DNA from: an uncultured Collinsella sp.
Lineage (GTDB): Bacteria > Actinomycetota > Coriobacteriia > Coriobacteriales > Coriobacteriaceae
DNA: 13,038 bases
Direction of reading: 5' to 3'
Assembly: GCA_947002045.1 (NCBI GenBank)
Contig: CAMQJB010000053.1
Coordinates: 1 to 13,038 of the forward strand
Shown here: piece by piece, positions 1 through 6,306 of the stretch
Numbering within the stretch: position 1 is the stretch's first letter
Layout: every line of letters begins with the position of its first letter
Position numbers and translations under genes: made by a program
Notes under the pieces: model-generated
Told to the model about the DNA's origin: nothing
Database searches by the model: none
What the model saw: the letters and a program-made list of their open reading frames with translations, nothing else

Positions 1-114
1 CCCCGCCGCGCCGGCTGGGGGGGGATCGTCTGGTTGCGCGGGGCCTGGGCGCCCCTCCGTGGGGGGGTGTCCCCTTAAACCCCCCACCCCACACCCCCCC
101 CCCCCCCCCCCCAC

Positions 115-153
115 TACTCATTTAAGTACGTCCCCAATGAGTACCCAATGAGT
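115..153. repeat. Short inverted and tandem repeat around AATGAGT
   Basis: TACTCATT (115-122) and AATGAGTA (136-143) form an 8-bp inverted repeat with a 13-nt loop. The second arm is part of CCCAATGAGT (133-142), which is repeated exactly at 144-153 with an 11-bp period. This looks like a fragment of an interspersed hairpin repeat. It lies too far upstream of the first gene to be its core promoter. Confidence 0.5.
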
Positions 154-201
154 GTGTGGGCGATCGGATTTTCCCGCTCGCCGATTTGTGTCTTGAAAAA
201 T

Positions 202-220
202 GTATATAACGACTATAACG
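202..220. promoter_or_regulatory. Putative GntR1 operator: tandem TATAACG at the DMT gene promoter
   Basis: TATAACG occurs at 205-211 and again at 214-220, a 9-bp period, overlapping the likely -10 region. GTATATAACG (202-211) is the exact reverse complement of CGTTATATAC at 7485-7494, just upstream of the GntR/HutC gene at 7534. The same CGTTATA word is also in the PTS operon promoter. Binding by that regulator is an inference. Confidence 0.4.
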
Positions 221-260
221 TAGTGTGAAACATATTGGAAACAATACCGAGGAGGCTGCG

Positions 261-1343
261 TTGAAGAAAAGCAATCTGGGCTATGTGCTGGTGCTGATCG
301 CCGCGCTTATGTGGGGCAGCATCGGAATCTTTGTAAACGGCATCTCGGCCATGGGCGTTTCGTCCCAGAGCATGGCTGCCTTTCGCTTGTTGGTCGGAGC
401 GCTTATCTTGGCGCCGGTCCTGATGTTTATGGGCTGCCGTCCAGGTGAGGGGTCTACCGTGGCTCAGGGTCCGCTGGCACTGTTCAAGGCAAGCCCTAAA
501 GAGCTTGTTCCCTGCGCGCTTGTCGGTATTGTCGGCCTGGCCGCCGCCAACACCTGCTATTACGAGTGCATGGGCGAGGTGGGCATGTCCACGGCCTCGG
601 TGCTGCTCTATACCTCGCCGGTGTTTGGCGTCGTGCTCGGCCGCGTGCTTTATCGCGAGGACGTGACCCCCAACAAGCTCGTCGCCATTGTCTTTAACAT
701 CGTTGGCTGCGTGCTTGCAGTGACCAATGGCGACCTTTCCGGTTTTCATTTTTCGGTTTGGGGCGTCACGTCGGGCGTGATTGCAGGCCTTTGCGGTGCG
801 TCGCTCGCGGTGTTTAGCCGGATAGCAACCAAGACAGTCCACCCGCTGGCTGTCACGTTTTGGGGCTTTGTTTTTGGCGGTGCGGTTATGGCGGCTATCG
901 CGGCTCCGTGGCCGGATGTCGCCGCGGCAATGTCGCCACAGCTGCTGCTGTTGTTCCTTGGCTTTGGACTCATTCCCACAGCCGTGGCCTATATCTTATA
1001 TATGCAGGGTCTGTCCATGGGGCTCGAGACGTCGAAAGTTCCCGTCGTAATGTCTTTCGAGACGGTCGTCACCGTACTGGTGGGCATTGGCATCTACGCC
1101 GAGCCCGCCGGCGCGATCAAGGTCCTGGGCATCGTGCTGGTGCTCGCGTCCATCCTGATCATGAACACCGACTTCTCCAAGCTGCGCAACAGTGTGTTTG
1201 TCGGTCATGTTGTTGAGAGCATGACCTTTAAGCCCAACGCGTGGTGGACGGAGAAATCGCAGGACATGGATCTGTTTAAGGAGCGCACCGGCATCGCGCT
1301 GGAGCCCACCGTGCAGGAAAGCCCCTGGTACTTTGTGCGATAG
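261..1343 (+). CDS. DMT superfamily (EamA-like) permease
   Basis: Predicted inner-membrane transporter of 360 residues with about ten hydrophobic segments arranged as two EamA-type halves, the usual size and layout for this superfamily. The N-terminus runs into membrane segment 1 with the LIAALMWGSIGIF pattern typical of EamA proteins. A GTG at 225 would give a longer protein, but TTG at 261 is preferred because AGGAGG at 250-255 sits 5 bases before it and the added residues are polar and poorly conserved in style. A hydrophilic tail of about 40 residues, rich in charged and Trp residues and ending in SPWYFVR, follows the last membrane segment. The substrate cannot be read from sequence. Some members export amino acids or metabolites, and the operator-like words it shares with the PTS operon hint at a linked role. 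No clear terminator separates it from the next operon. Confidence 0.85.
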   Translation: MKKSNLGYVLVLIAALMWGSIGIFVNGISAMGVSSQSMAAFRLLVGALILAPVLMFMGCRPGEGSTVAQGPLALFKASPKELVPCALVGIVGLAAANTCYYECMGEVGMSTASVLLYTSPVFGVVLGRVLYREDVTPNKLVAIVFNIVGCVLAVTNGDLSGFHFSVWGVTSGVIAGLCGASLAVFSRIATKTVHPLAVTFWGFVFGGAVMAAIAAPWPDVAAAMSPQLLLLFLGFGLIPTAVAYILYMQGLSMGLETSKVPVVMSFETVVTVLVGIGIYAEPAGAIKVLGIVLVLASILIMNTDFSKLRNSVFVGHVVESMTFKPNAWWTEKSQDMDLFKERTGIALEPTVQESPWYFVR

Positions 1344-1526
1344 AGGATTGCGCGCAGGGTCTGACCTCGGGTTATCCAGCCAGTGCCGACCTACCCAGCC
1401 CCAACGTTTCGATTACGTTAAACCCGTCAACGGTCGATTTTCACCCGCGAGCGGTCTTTATACTAATTAGCAATATAAGCAACGTATAAGACGTTATAAT
1501 GACCATAACGAAAAGGAGGAGGCAAG
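1344..1526 (+). promoter_or_regulatory. Promoter and operator region of the PTS operon
   Basis: This 183-bp gap holds no gene. Two -10-like boxes are visible: TATACT at 1459-1464 and a consensus TATAAT at 1495-1500. Neither has a convincing -35. CGTTAT (1492-1497) and ATAACG (1505-1510) form an inverted repeat with a 7-bp spacer that overlaps or follows the second -10, and a related ACGTATAA lies at 1482-1489. The word CGTTATA (1492-1498) also occurs near the GntR gene at 7534 and, inverted, upstream of the DMT gene, so this is the best candidate operator of that regulator. A strong ribosome binding site, AAGGAGGAGG, ends the region. Confidence 0.5.
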
Positions 1527-2450
1527 ATGAATCAGATCATTCTCGCATCTCATGGCGGTCTGGCCGCAGGCGCCAAAGACACGCTCGAGATGGTTCTCGG
1601 CGACGTGTCGAACGTCCACGTCGTGTCGCTTGCTCGTGACGACAAGGAGCCCATCACCGATAAGGTGGACGCCATGATCGCCACGTTCAACGCGGACGAC
1701 ACCGTCTATGTGCTGACCGATATGCTCGGCAGCTCGGTCAACAACAGCATGGTCGAGCTTTCCAAGAACGGCACGAAGTTCACGGTTGTCAGCGGTTTCA
1801 ACATTCCGCTGGCACTGACGCTCGCTATGAGCCCCGTTCCCGTCAAGGGCGCCGAGCTCGCAGCCCTCATCAACGAGGCCCGCACCGGTCTGACCAACCC
1901 CAACGCACCGGTCGAGGCTGCCGCGGCTCCCGCCAAGAAGGCCAAGGCGTCCCGTCACAGCTCCGGTCCCGCCAAGATCGTCCTCGCACGTCTTGACTAC
2001 CGTCTGCTGCACGGCCAGGTCGTCTTTACCTGGACCACCAAGGTTCAGGCCGAGCGCATCATCGTCGTCGACAACGCTGCCGCCAACGATGACATCAAGA
2101 AGGGCGCTCTTAAGCTGGCCAAGCCCCAGGGCGTGCGCCTGAACGTCTTCACCGTCGAGCGTGCCCTCGCCAAGATGGACAAGCTCAACACCCTCGGCGA
2201 GCGCGTCATGTTCGTCTTTGGCAACACTGCCGAGATGCTGCAGTTCTGCCAGGGCTACAAGCTCGACGCCATCAACCTGGGCGCCACCGCCAACCACGAC
2301 GGTGCCGATCAGGTCGGCGGCAAGGACAGCTCCGTCTTCCTCGACGCCACCCAGAAGGCCGACGTCAACCAGCTGCTCGACATGGGCATCAAGCTCTACG
2401 TCCAGCAGACCCCTACGTATCAGAGCGTCGACATCGACGCCAAGCTGTAA
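1527..2450 (+). CDS. Mannose-family PTS EIIA-EIIB fusion protein
   Basis: Cytoplasmic phosphotransfer subunit of a mannose-type (PTS-Man) sugar transporter. It passes phosphate from HPr to the incoming sugar at the EIIC/EIID complex. Residues 1-130 are an EIIA (Man) domain with the phosphorylation site His9 in LASHGGLAAG. An Ala/Lys-rich linker covers about 131-150. From about 150 follows the EIIB domain with the RLDYRLLHGQV motif and phosphorylation site His162. At 307 residues and with EIIA first, it has the layout of E. coli ManX (slightly shorter). The ATG at 1527 follows a strong AAGGAGGAGG. It is the first gene of an operon with EIIC 36 bp downstream. Codon use is strongly biased to C-ending codons, as expected for high expression. 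Substrate specificity is not set by this subunit; glycated amino acid is inferred from the SIS gene. Confidence 0.93.
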   Translation: MNQIILASHGGLAAGAKDTLEMVLGDVSNVHVVSLARDDKEPITDKVDAMIATFNADDTVYVLTDMLGSSVNNSMVELSKNGTKFTVVSGFNIPLALTLAMSPVPVKGAELAALINEARTGLTNPNAPVEAAAAPAKKAKASRHSSGPAKIVLARLDYRLLHGQVVFTWTTKVQAERIIVVDNAAANDDIKKGALKLAKPQGVRLNVFTVERALAKMDKLNTLGERVMFVFGNTAEMLQFCQGYKLDAINLGATANHDGADQVGGKDSSVFLDATQKADVNQLLDMGIKLYVQQTPTYQSVDIDAKL

Positions 2451-2486
2451 TCAACCAGGCTTTTGCCTGACTGAAAGGAGAAGGGT

Positions 2487-3281
2487 ATGAATACGTTCAT
2501 CAGTGCGGTGCTCGTCGGCCTCGTCGGCGTGTTCTGCATGTGGGACTCCCGCCTGCTCGGTCGTCTTAACTTCGAGCAGCCCCTCGTTGGCGCTACGCTC
2601 GTCGGTCTGCTGCTGGGCGATGTGCCCACCGGCCTTGCCGTCGGTGCCGCCGTCGAGCTCGTGTCCATGGGCCTGGTGCAGGTCGGCGCCGCCGTTCCGC
2701 CCGATATGGTCCTGGGCGGCATCGTGGCCGCTGCCTTTGCGTGCCTGACCGATGCTTCCGCCGAGACCGCCATGACGATCGCCATCCCGGTCGCCGTCCT
2801 GGGTCAGCTCCTCGGCATCGTGTTCCGTTCCATCATCGCCGCCCTCACCCATGTGGCAGATAGCGCGATCGATAACGGAAAGTTCAAGACCGCCTACCGT
2901 ATGCACATCTGCGCCGGCTCCGGTCTGTACGCCGTCATGTACTTCCTGCCGATCTTCCTCGCCGTCTTTGTTGGCACCGACCTGGTTCAGGCCATCGTCA
3001 ACATGGTTCCCGAGTGGCTGTCCACTGGTCTTAACGTTTCGACCAAGATCATGACCGCCTACGGCTTGGCCCTGCTGCTCACCATGATGATCAAGAAGGG
3101 TATGACTCCGTTCCTGTTCATCGGTTTCCTGCTCGCCGCTTACCTCAACCTGTCCGTCATCGCGGTCGCTCTGATCGGTGTGTGCCTGGCTGTCGTCTTC
3201 ATGGGCTTCAAGTTCAACGGTTCCCATGCAGCCGCCGGTGTCGATTCCGACTACGATCCGCTCGAAGACGACGAAGACTAA
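2487..3281 (+). CDS. Mannose-family PTS EIIC permease subunit
   Basis: Integral membrane subunit that, together with EIID, forms the sugar channel of a PTS-Man transporter. The 264-residue length fits ManY-type proteins. The sequence is hydrophobic almost throughout, with the family-typical stretch LVGATLVGLLLGDVPTGL and then VELVSMGLVQVGAAVPPD near residues 30-75. It ends in an acidic tail (SDYDPLEDDED). The ATG at 2487 is preceded by AAAGGAGAAGG. It lies 36 bp after the EIIAB gene and 13 bp before EIID, so the three are almost certainly cotranscribed and their products assemble together. Confidence 0.93.
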   Translation: MNTFISAVLVGLVGVFCMWDSRLLGRLNFEQPLVGATLVGLLLGDVPTGLAVGAAVELVSMGLVQVGAAVPPDMVLGGIVAAAFACLTDASAETAMTIAIPVAVLGQLLGIVFRSIIAALTHVADSAIDNGKFKTAYRMHICAGSGLYAVMYFLPIFLAVFVGTDLVQAIVNMVPEWLSTGLNVSTKIMTAYGLALLLTMMIKKGMTPFLFIGFLLAAYLNLSVIAVALIGVCLAVVFMGFKFNGSHAAAGVDSDYDPLEDDED

Positions 3282-3294
3282 GGAGGAACACACT

Positions 3295-4128
3295 ATGGCA
3301 ACCGCAACCAAGGACGTGTCCCTGAACAAGAAGGTCAGCCAGTTCTTCTGGCGCTCCTGGGCCATCCAGGCCTCTTGGAACTACGAGCGTCAGATGAACA
3401 TGGGCTTCCTCTACGGCATGGTTCCCACGCTCGATCGCCTCTATCCGGATGAGTCCGACCCTAAGCAGCTCGCTGCTAAGAAAGAGGCTTACCACCGTCA
3501 CATGGCGTTCTACAACTGCACCCCGCAGACGAGCGCTTTCATCCTGGGCCTCGCCGCCTCCATGGAGGAGGAGTACGCCAAGGATCCCGAGAACTTCGAT
3601 CCCGATTCGATCAACGCGGTCAAGACCTCCCTCATGGGTCCGCTTTCCGGCATCGGTGACTCCTTCTTCCAGGGCACCATCCGCGTTATCGCCTTTGGTC
3701 TGGGCGTTCAGCTGGCTCAGCAGGGCTCCATCATGGGCCCGATCCTGGCCATGCTCATCTCCATCGTCCCCTCTGTGCTGATCACTTGGTTCGCAGCCAA
3801 GATGGGCTATCAGGGCGGTCATGAGTACCTGAGCAAGCTTCAGGGCGGCGACCTCATGGAGAAGCTCATGTATGTCTGCGGCATCGTGGGCCTTATGTCC
3901 GTGGGCGGCATGATCGCTACGCTGATCGGCGCCACCACCCCGCTGCAGTTCGCTGAGGGCACTGTCGTGATCCAGGACATCCTGGACGGCATGATGCCCC
4001 AGATGATCTCCCTTGGCCTCACTGGCCTTATGTACTGGCTCATCAAGAAGAACGTCAACACCGGTTGGCTTCTCGTGATCGCCATCGTGGGCGGCATCGC
4101 CCTCTCCGCGGCCGGCATCCTGGCCTAG
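3295..4128 (+). CDS. Mannose-family PTS EIID subunit
   Basis: Second membrane subunit of the PTS-Man permease, a partner of EIIC. The 277-residue protein opens with a cytoplasmic helix region containing FFWRSWAIQASWNYERQMN and GFLYGMVPTLDRLYP, typical of ManZ-type EIID. A conserved central SLMGPLSGIGDSFFQG follows near residues 110-125, then C-terminal membrane segments. The ATG at 3295 is chosen because AGGAGG (3281-3286) lies 8 bases upstream; the open frame continues further upstream inside EIIC, but that part is a shadow of EIIC in another frame. It is followed by a hairpin-rich 197-bp gap rather than directly by the enzyme gene, which suggests that transporter and enzyme levels are set separately. 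Confidence 0.93.
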   Translation: MATATKDVSLNKKVSQFFWRSWAIQASWNYERQMNMGFLYGMVPTLDRLYPDESDPKQLAAKKEAYHRHMAFYNCTPQTSAFILGLAASMEEEYAKDPENFDPDSINAVKTSLMGPLSGIGDSFFQGTIRVIAFGLGVQLAQQGSIMGPILAMLISIVPSVLITWFAAKMGYQGGHEYLSKLQGGDLMEKLMYVCGIVGLMSVGGMIATLIGATTPLQFAEGTVVIQDILDGMMPQMISLGLTGLMYWLIKKNVNTGWLLVIAIVGGIALSAAGILA

Positions 4129-4162
4129 TCGCGACTAAGCGCCTAACCGCTTTCCCCCGGGG

Positions 4163-4193
4163 GCCTGCCTGGCATCCCATACCCCAGGCAGGC
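4163..4193 (+). terminator. Intra-operon GC hairpin after EIID
   Basis: GCCTGCCTGG (4163-4172) and CCAGGCAGGC (4184-4193) form a perfect 10-bp stem with an 11-nt loop. There is no T tract, so it is not a typical intrinsic terminator. It may stabilise the 3' end of the PTS message or partly attenuate transcription into the SIS gene. Confidence 0.5.
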
Positions 4194-4207
4194 TTCCATC
4201 CCTATAC

Positions 4208-4233
4208 GTGACAAAGGGCAGTCCCTTTGTCAC
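4208..4233. repeat. Perfect 11-bp hairpin repeat (REP-like)
   Basis: GTGACAAAGGG (4208-4218) and CCCTTTGTCAC (4223-4233) form a perfect stem with a CAGT tetraloop. It looks like a REP-type intergenic palindrome. The GTCCCTTT core also occurs in the 45-bp repeat copy at 5411-5455. It sits inside the operon between EIID and the SIS gene and would be transcribed. Confidence 0.6.
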
Positions 4234-4325
4234 ATCCTCAACGGGCCGGCGACTCGGTCCAAACCACGGTAACCCTGCGAGCGCCCGGCAATGTGGCGCC
4301 GCAAAAATCGAAAGGAATGTGTCAG

Positions 4326-5309
4326 ATGTACGAGATCGACCTTAACCTCCCTAAGCAGATCGTCGCTGACGTCCTGTCCAACCACGAGATCCACAGCGTC
4401 GCCTTCGTCGGCTGCGGCGCTTCCATGTCCGACCTTTACCCCGCCAAGTACTTCCTGGCCAACAACACGGACAAGCTGAACGTTCAGATCTTCACCGCTA
4501 ACGAGTTCAACTACGACACGCCTTCCTGGGTCAACGAGCACACCTTCGTGATCACCTGCTCCCTCGGTGGCTCCACGCCCGAGACCGTCGAGGCCAACAA
4601 GACCGCCAAGAAGCACAACTGCCCGGTCGTCTCCCTCACCAACAAGGCTGGCTCCGCTCTGACCGTCGACGCCGACCATGTCATCGTTCACGGCTTCCAC
4701 GCCAACTACGCTGCCAAGTGCGAGAAGCCCGGCTATGCCATCGCTCTTGCTGTCGAGATCCTTCAGCAGACCGAGGGCTATGACCACTACGAGGACATGA
4801 TCACCGGCCTCACCAACGTCTTCGATCTCTGCGAGAACGCCGCTCAGCACTGCAAGAAGCTCGCCAAGAAGTTCGCCGAGGACTTCAAGGACGACAAGAT
4901 GATTTACTTCATGGCTTCCGGTGCCTCCGAGAAGATGGCTTATTCTCACGCCGCCTTCCTGTTCACCGAGATGCAGTGGATCGACGCCGCCGCCTACAAC
5001 ACCGGCGAGTACTTCCACGGCCCGTTCGAGGTTTCCACCGAGGGTAAGCCCTACGTCTTCTTCATGTCCGATGGCGCCACCCGTCCGATGGACGCCCGCG
5101 CCCTCACCTTCCTTAAGCGCATGGGCGCCAAGGTCGCTCTGATCGACTCCAAGGACTACGGCCTGGCTGACGCCGTGCCCGCGAGCGTCGTCACCTACTT
5201 CAACCCGCTGCTGCACCTCGCCGTTATGCGCGAGTACGGCAACCAGATCGCCGAGGCCCGTCAGCACCCGCTGACCATGCGTCGCTACATGTGGAAGCTT
5301 TCCTACTAA
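4326..5309 (+). CDS. SIS-domain sugar-phosphate deglycase, FrlB/GfrE/GfrF-like
   Basis: Likely cytoplasmic enzyme of 327 residues that splits a phosphorylated glycated amino acid (fructoselysine-6-phosphate type) into glucose-6-phosphate and a free amino acid. Two SIS domains are visible. The first has VAFVGCGASMSDLYPAKYF near residues 25-45 and a phosphosugar-binding Ser-rich stretch TCSLGGSTPETVEA near 80. The second has MASGASEK near 196 and GEYFHGPFE. Glu215 (in TEMQW) and His231 (in YFHGP) are 16 residues apart, matching the catalytic Glu/His pair described for FraB and visible in E. coli FrlB. ATG 4326 is chosen with AAAGGA 9 bases upstream; ATG 4317 is in frame but touches the ribosome site. 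No sugar kinase is nearby, consistent with phosphorylation by the PTS. The exact substrate is inferred; other SIS sugar-phosphate isomerases or deaminases remain possible. Confidence 0.8.
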   Translation: MYEIDLNLPKQIVADVLSNHEIHSVAFVGCGASMSDLYPAKYFLANNTDKLNVQIFTANEFNYDTPSWVNEHTFVITCSLGGSTPETVEANKTAKKHNCPVVSLTNKAGSALTVDADHVIVHGFHANYAAKCEKPGYAIALAVEILQQTEGYDHYEDMITGLTNVFDLCENAAQHCKKLAKKFAEDFKDDKMIYFMASGASEKMAYSHAAFLFTEMQWIDAAAYNTGEYFHGPFEVSTEGKPYVFFMSDGATRPMDARALTFLKRMGAKVALIDSKDYGLADAVPASVVTYFNPLLHLAVMREYGNQIAEARQHPLTMRRYMWKLSY

Positions 5310-5342
5310 TCACAAGTAAGTAGACCTTACGGGTTGATTGAG

Positions 5343-5376
5343 AGGGGATGGGGTTTGCGCCCCATCCCCTTTTTTG
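5343..5376 (+). terminator. Strong intrinsic terminator of the PTS-deglycase operon
   Basis: AGGGGATGGGG (5343-5353) pairs perfectly with CCCCATCCCCT (5360-5370) around a 6-nt loop and is followed directly by a run of Ts. This is a textbook Rho-independent terminator, and it marks the end of the operon and isolates the HAD gene. Confidence 0.92.
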
Positions 5377-5410
5377 CTCTGGGGAGGGCGTGTCCGTCGC
5401 CCCATAAAAT

Positions 5411-5455
5411 CCCAGATAAAACCTACCAAAATAAACCTGTCCCTTTTTGGCAGGT
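5411..5455 (+). repeat. 45-bp hairpin repeat, copy 1 (upstream of HAD gene)
   Basis: First of three copies in this window of a 45-bp interspersed repeat starting CCCAGATAAAACCT. It matches the copy at 7398-7442 at 40 of 45 bases, and the reverse complement of the copy at 6088-6132 at 40 of 45. CCTACCAAAA (5422-5431) and TTTTGGCAGG (5445-5454) form a 10-bp stem with one A/C mismatch. It ends directly before the HAD ribosome binding site, so it would be in that gene's leader RNA. A weak -10-like TAAAAT lies just upstream at 5405-5410. Confidence 0.75.
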
Positions 5456-5470
5456 GGGGAGGAGATGCGT

Positions 5471-6100
5471 ATGATCAAGGCAGTGCTGTTTGACATGGAC
5501 GGCGTGCTGGTCGATACCGAGTGGTTCTACAACCGTCGCCGCGTGGCGTTTATGGAAGAGAAGGGGTTCCACTTTGACGAGATTCCCGATCTTTCGGGGT
5601 CTAACGAGCCTGCCATTTGGGAGGCGCTGGTGCCCGACGATGTTGAGCTGCGCGAGCGCCTGCGCGTGGAGTACAAGCAGGTCTACAGCCCGGACCACCC
5701 CGTTCCGTATGCCGAGCTGCTCAACAAGCAGACGGAGCCGGTGATGCGCGAGCTGCACGAGCGTGGCGTGAAGTGCGCTATCGCGAGCTCGTCCTATCGC
5801 GAGCTGATCGACGAGCTGGTGGATATCGCCGGTATCGCCGACGTGCTGGACTACACCATCAGCGGTCACGAGTGCAGTGCGTTTAAGCCCGATCCCGAGA
5901 TCTACCTGCGTGCCATGGAGATGCTGGGGGTGGAGCCTGCCGAGTGCCTGGTTATCGAGGACTCGCCTTTGGGTATCGAGGCCGGCAAGCGCTCCGGCGC
6001 CCGCGTCCTGGCGCTGCGCCCGCACGAGGGCGTCAACCTGGACCAGTCCGCCGCCGACGTCGTCATCGACAACCTGACCGACATCCTACCTGCCATTTAG
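5471..6100 (+). CDS. HAD superfamily hydrolase, beta-phosphoglucomutase-like
   Basis: Cytoplasmic HAD enzyme of 209 residues, probably a sugar-phosphate phosphatase or a beta-phosphoglucomutase relative. Motif I is FDMDGVLVDTE (residues 7-17, nucleophile Asp8 and general acid/base Asp10). A helical cap follows, then motif II in AIASSS, the conserved Lys in SAFKPDPEIY (motif III), and the acidic motif IV in VIEDSPLGIEAGKRSG. The start ATG 5471 fits because GGGGAGGAG ends 6 bases before it; ATG 5465 is in frame but too close. It is separated from the SIS gene by a terminator and has its own terminator, so it is a single-gene unit. Inverted copies of a 45-bp repeat flank it, and the downstream copy supplies its last codons and stop. 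Sugar-phosphate detoxification next to the PTS is plausible but unproven. Confidence 0.88.
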   Translation: MIKAVLFDMDGVLVDTEWFYNRRRVAFMEEKGFHFDEIPDLSGSNEPAIWEALVPDDVELRERLRVEYKQVYSPDHPVPYAELLNKQTEPVMRELHERGVKCAIASSSYRELIDELVDIAGIADVLDYTISGHECSAFKPDPEIYLRAMEMLGVEPAECLVIEDSPLGIEAGKRSGARVLALRPHEGVNLDQSAADVVIDNLTDILPAI

Positions 6101-6132
6101 GGATAGGTTTATTTTGGCAGGTTTTATCTGGG
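6088..6132 (-). repeat. 45-bp hairpin repeat, copy 2 (inverted, overlaps HAD stop)
   Basis: Reverse-complement copy of the repeat at 5411-5455, matching 40 of 45 bases. The first 13 bases are inside the HAD gene and encode its last residues and the TAG stop. CCTGCCA (6089-6095) pairs with TGGCAGG (6115-6121). Where copy 3 has an A-T pair in the stem, this copy has G-C, so pairing is kept despite base change. Confidence 0.75.
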
Positions 6133-6145
6133 CAAATGCCGAATT

Positions 6146-6186
6146 CGCCGTGAAGGGACCGCTCTCTTCACGGCGTTTTTCTTTTG
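6146..6186 (+). terminator. Intrinsic terminator after HAD gene
   Basis: CGCCGTGAAG (6146-6155) pairs perfectly with CTTCACGGCG (6166-6175) around a 10-nt loop and is followed by TTTTTCTTTT. This is a clear Rho-independent terminator. Confidence 0.9.
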
Positions 6187-6252
6187 GGCGGCCTCACGGT
6201 CCTTCTGATGGTTGTCGAGGGAGGGTGAATTGAAGCGCTCCCGCACGCTCCA

Positions 6253-6261
6253 TGCTACAAT
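6253..6261 (+). promoter_or_regulatory. Extended -10 promoter of the YitT-like gene
   Basis: TGCTACAAT is a good extended -10 element (TGn plus TACAAT at 6256-6261), 45 bases before the GTG start. TTGAAG at 6230-6235 resembles a -35, but the 20-bp spacer is long, so the extended -10 may do most of the work. Confidence 0.5.
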
Positions 6262-6306
6262 CGCGGGCATGCCTCACAACTAGATCTGCCTTCGAAAGGA
6301 GCCTCC

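Larger units (their letters stand above)
1..260. other. Gene-free GC-rich leader with 19-C run and AT-rich promoter zone
   Basis: I see no credible gene here. Positions 1-112 are low-complexity G/C sequence. Seven Gs plus TGT at 61-70 can pair with ACA plus seven Cs at 91-100, and an uninterrupted run of 19 Cs fills 94-112. The composition changes sharply after about 180: TTGAAA at 193-198 is a possible -35, and TATAAC at 214-219 a possible -10 with a short 15-bp spacer. The homopolymer length should be treated with care because such runs are prone to assembly error. Confidence 0.6.

Noticed and set aside
2451..3365. Minus-strand open frame opposite EIIC
   Set aside because: The + strand EIIC is unmistakable. 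The reverse translation is an Asp/Gly/His/Gln-rich, low-complexity product without domains.
4230..5267. Long open frame of 345 codons on the minus strand opposite the first SIS gene
   Set aside because: It mirrors the strongly biased codons of the + strand gene, is rich in Val/Gly/Leu/Asp with no recognisable motif, and has no ribosome site.
5471..6100. HAD gene as a member of the PTS operon
   Set aside because: A strong intrinsic terminator at 5343-5376 and a separate leader lie between them.
5411..6132. Insertion sequence or composite transposon around the HAD gene
   Set aside because: No transposase and no target duplication are visible. Kept only as a repeat-bracketed gene.
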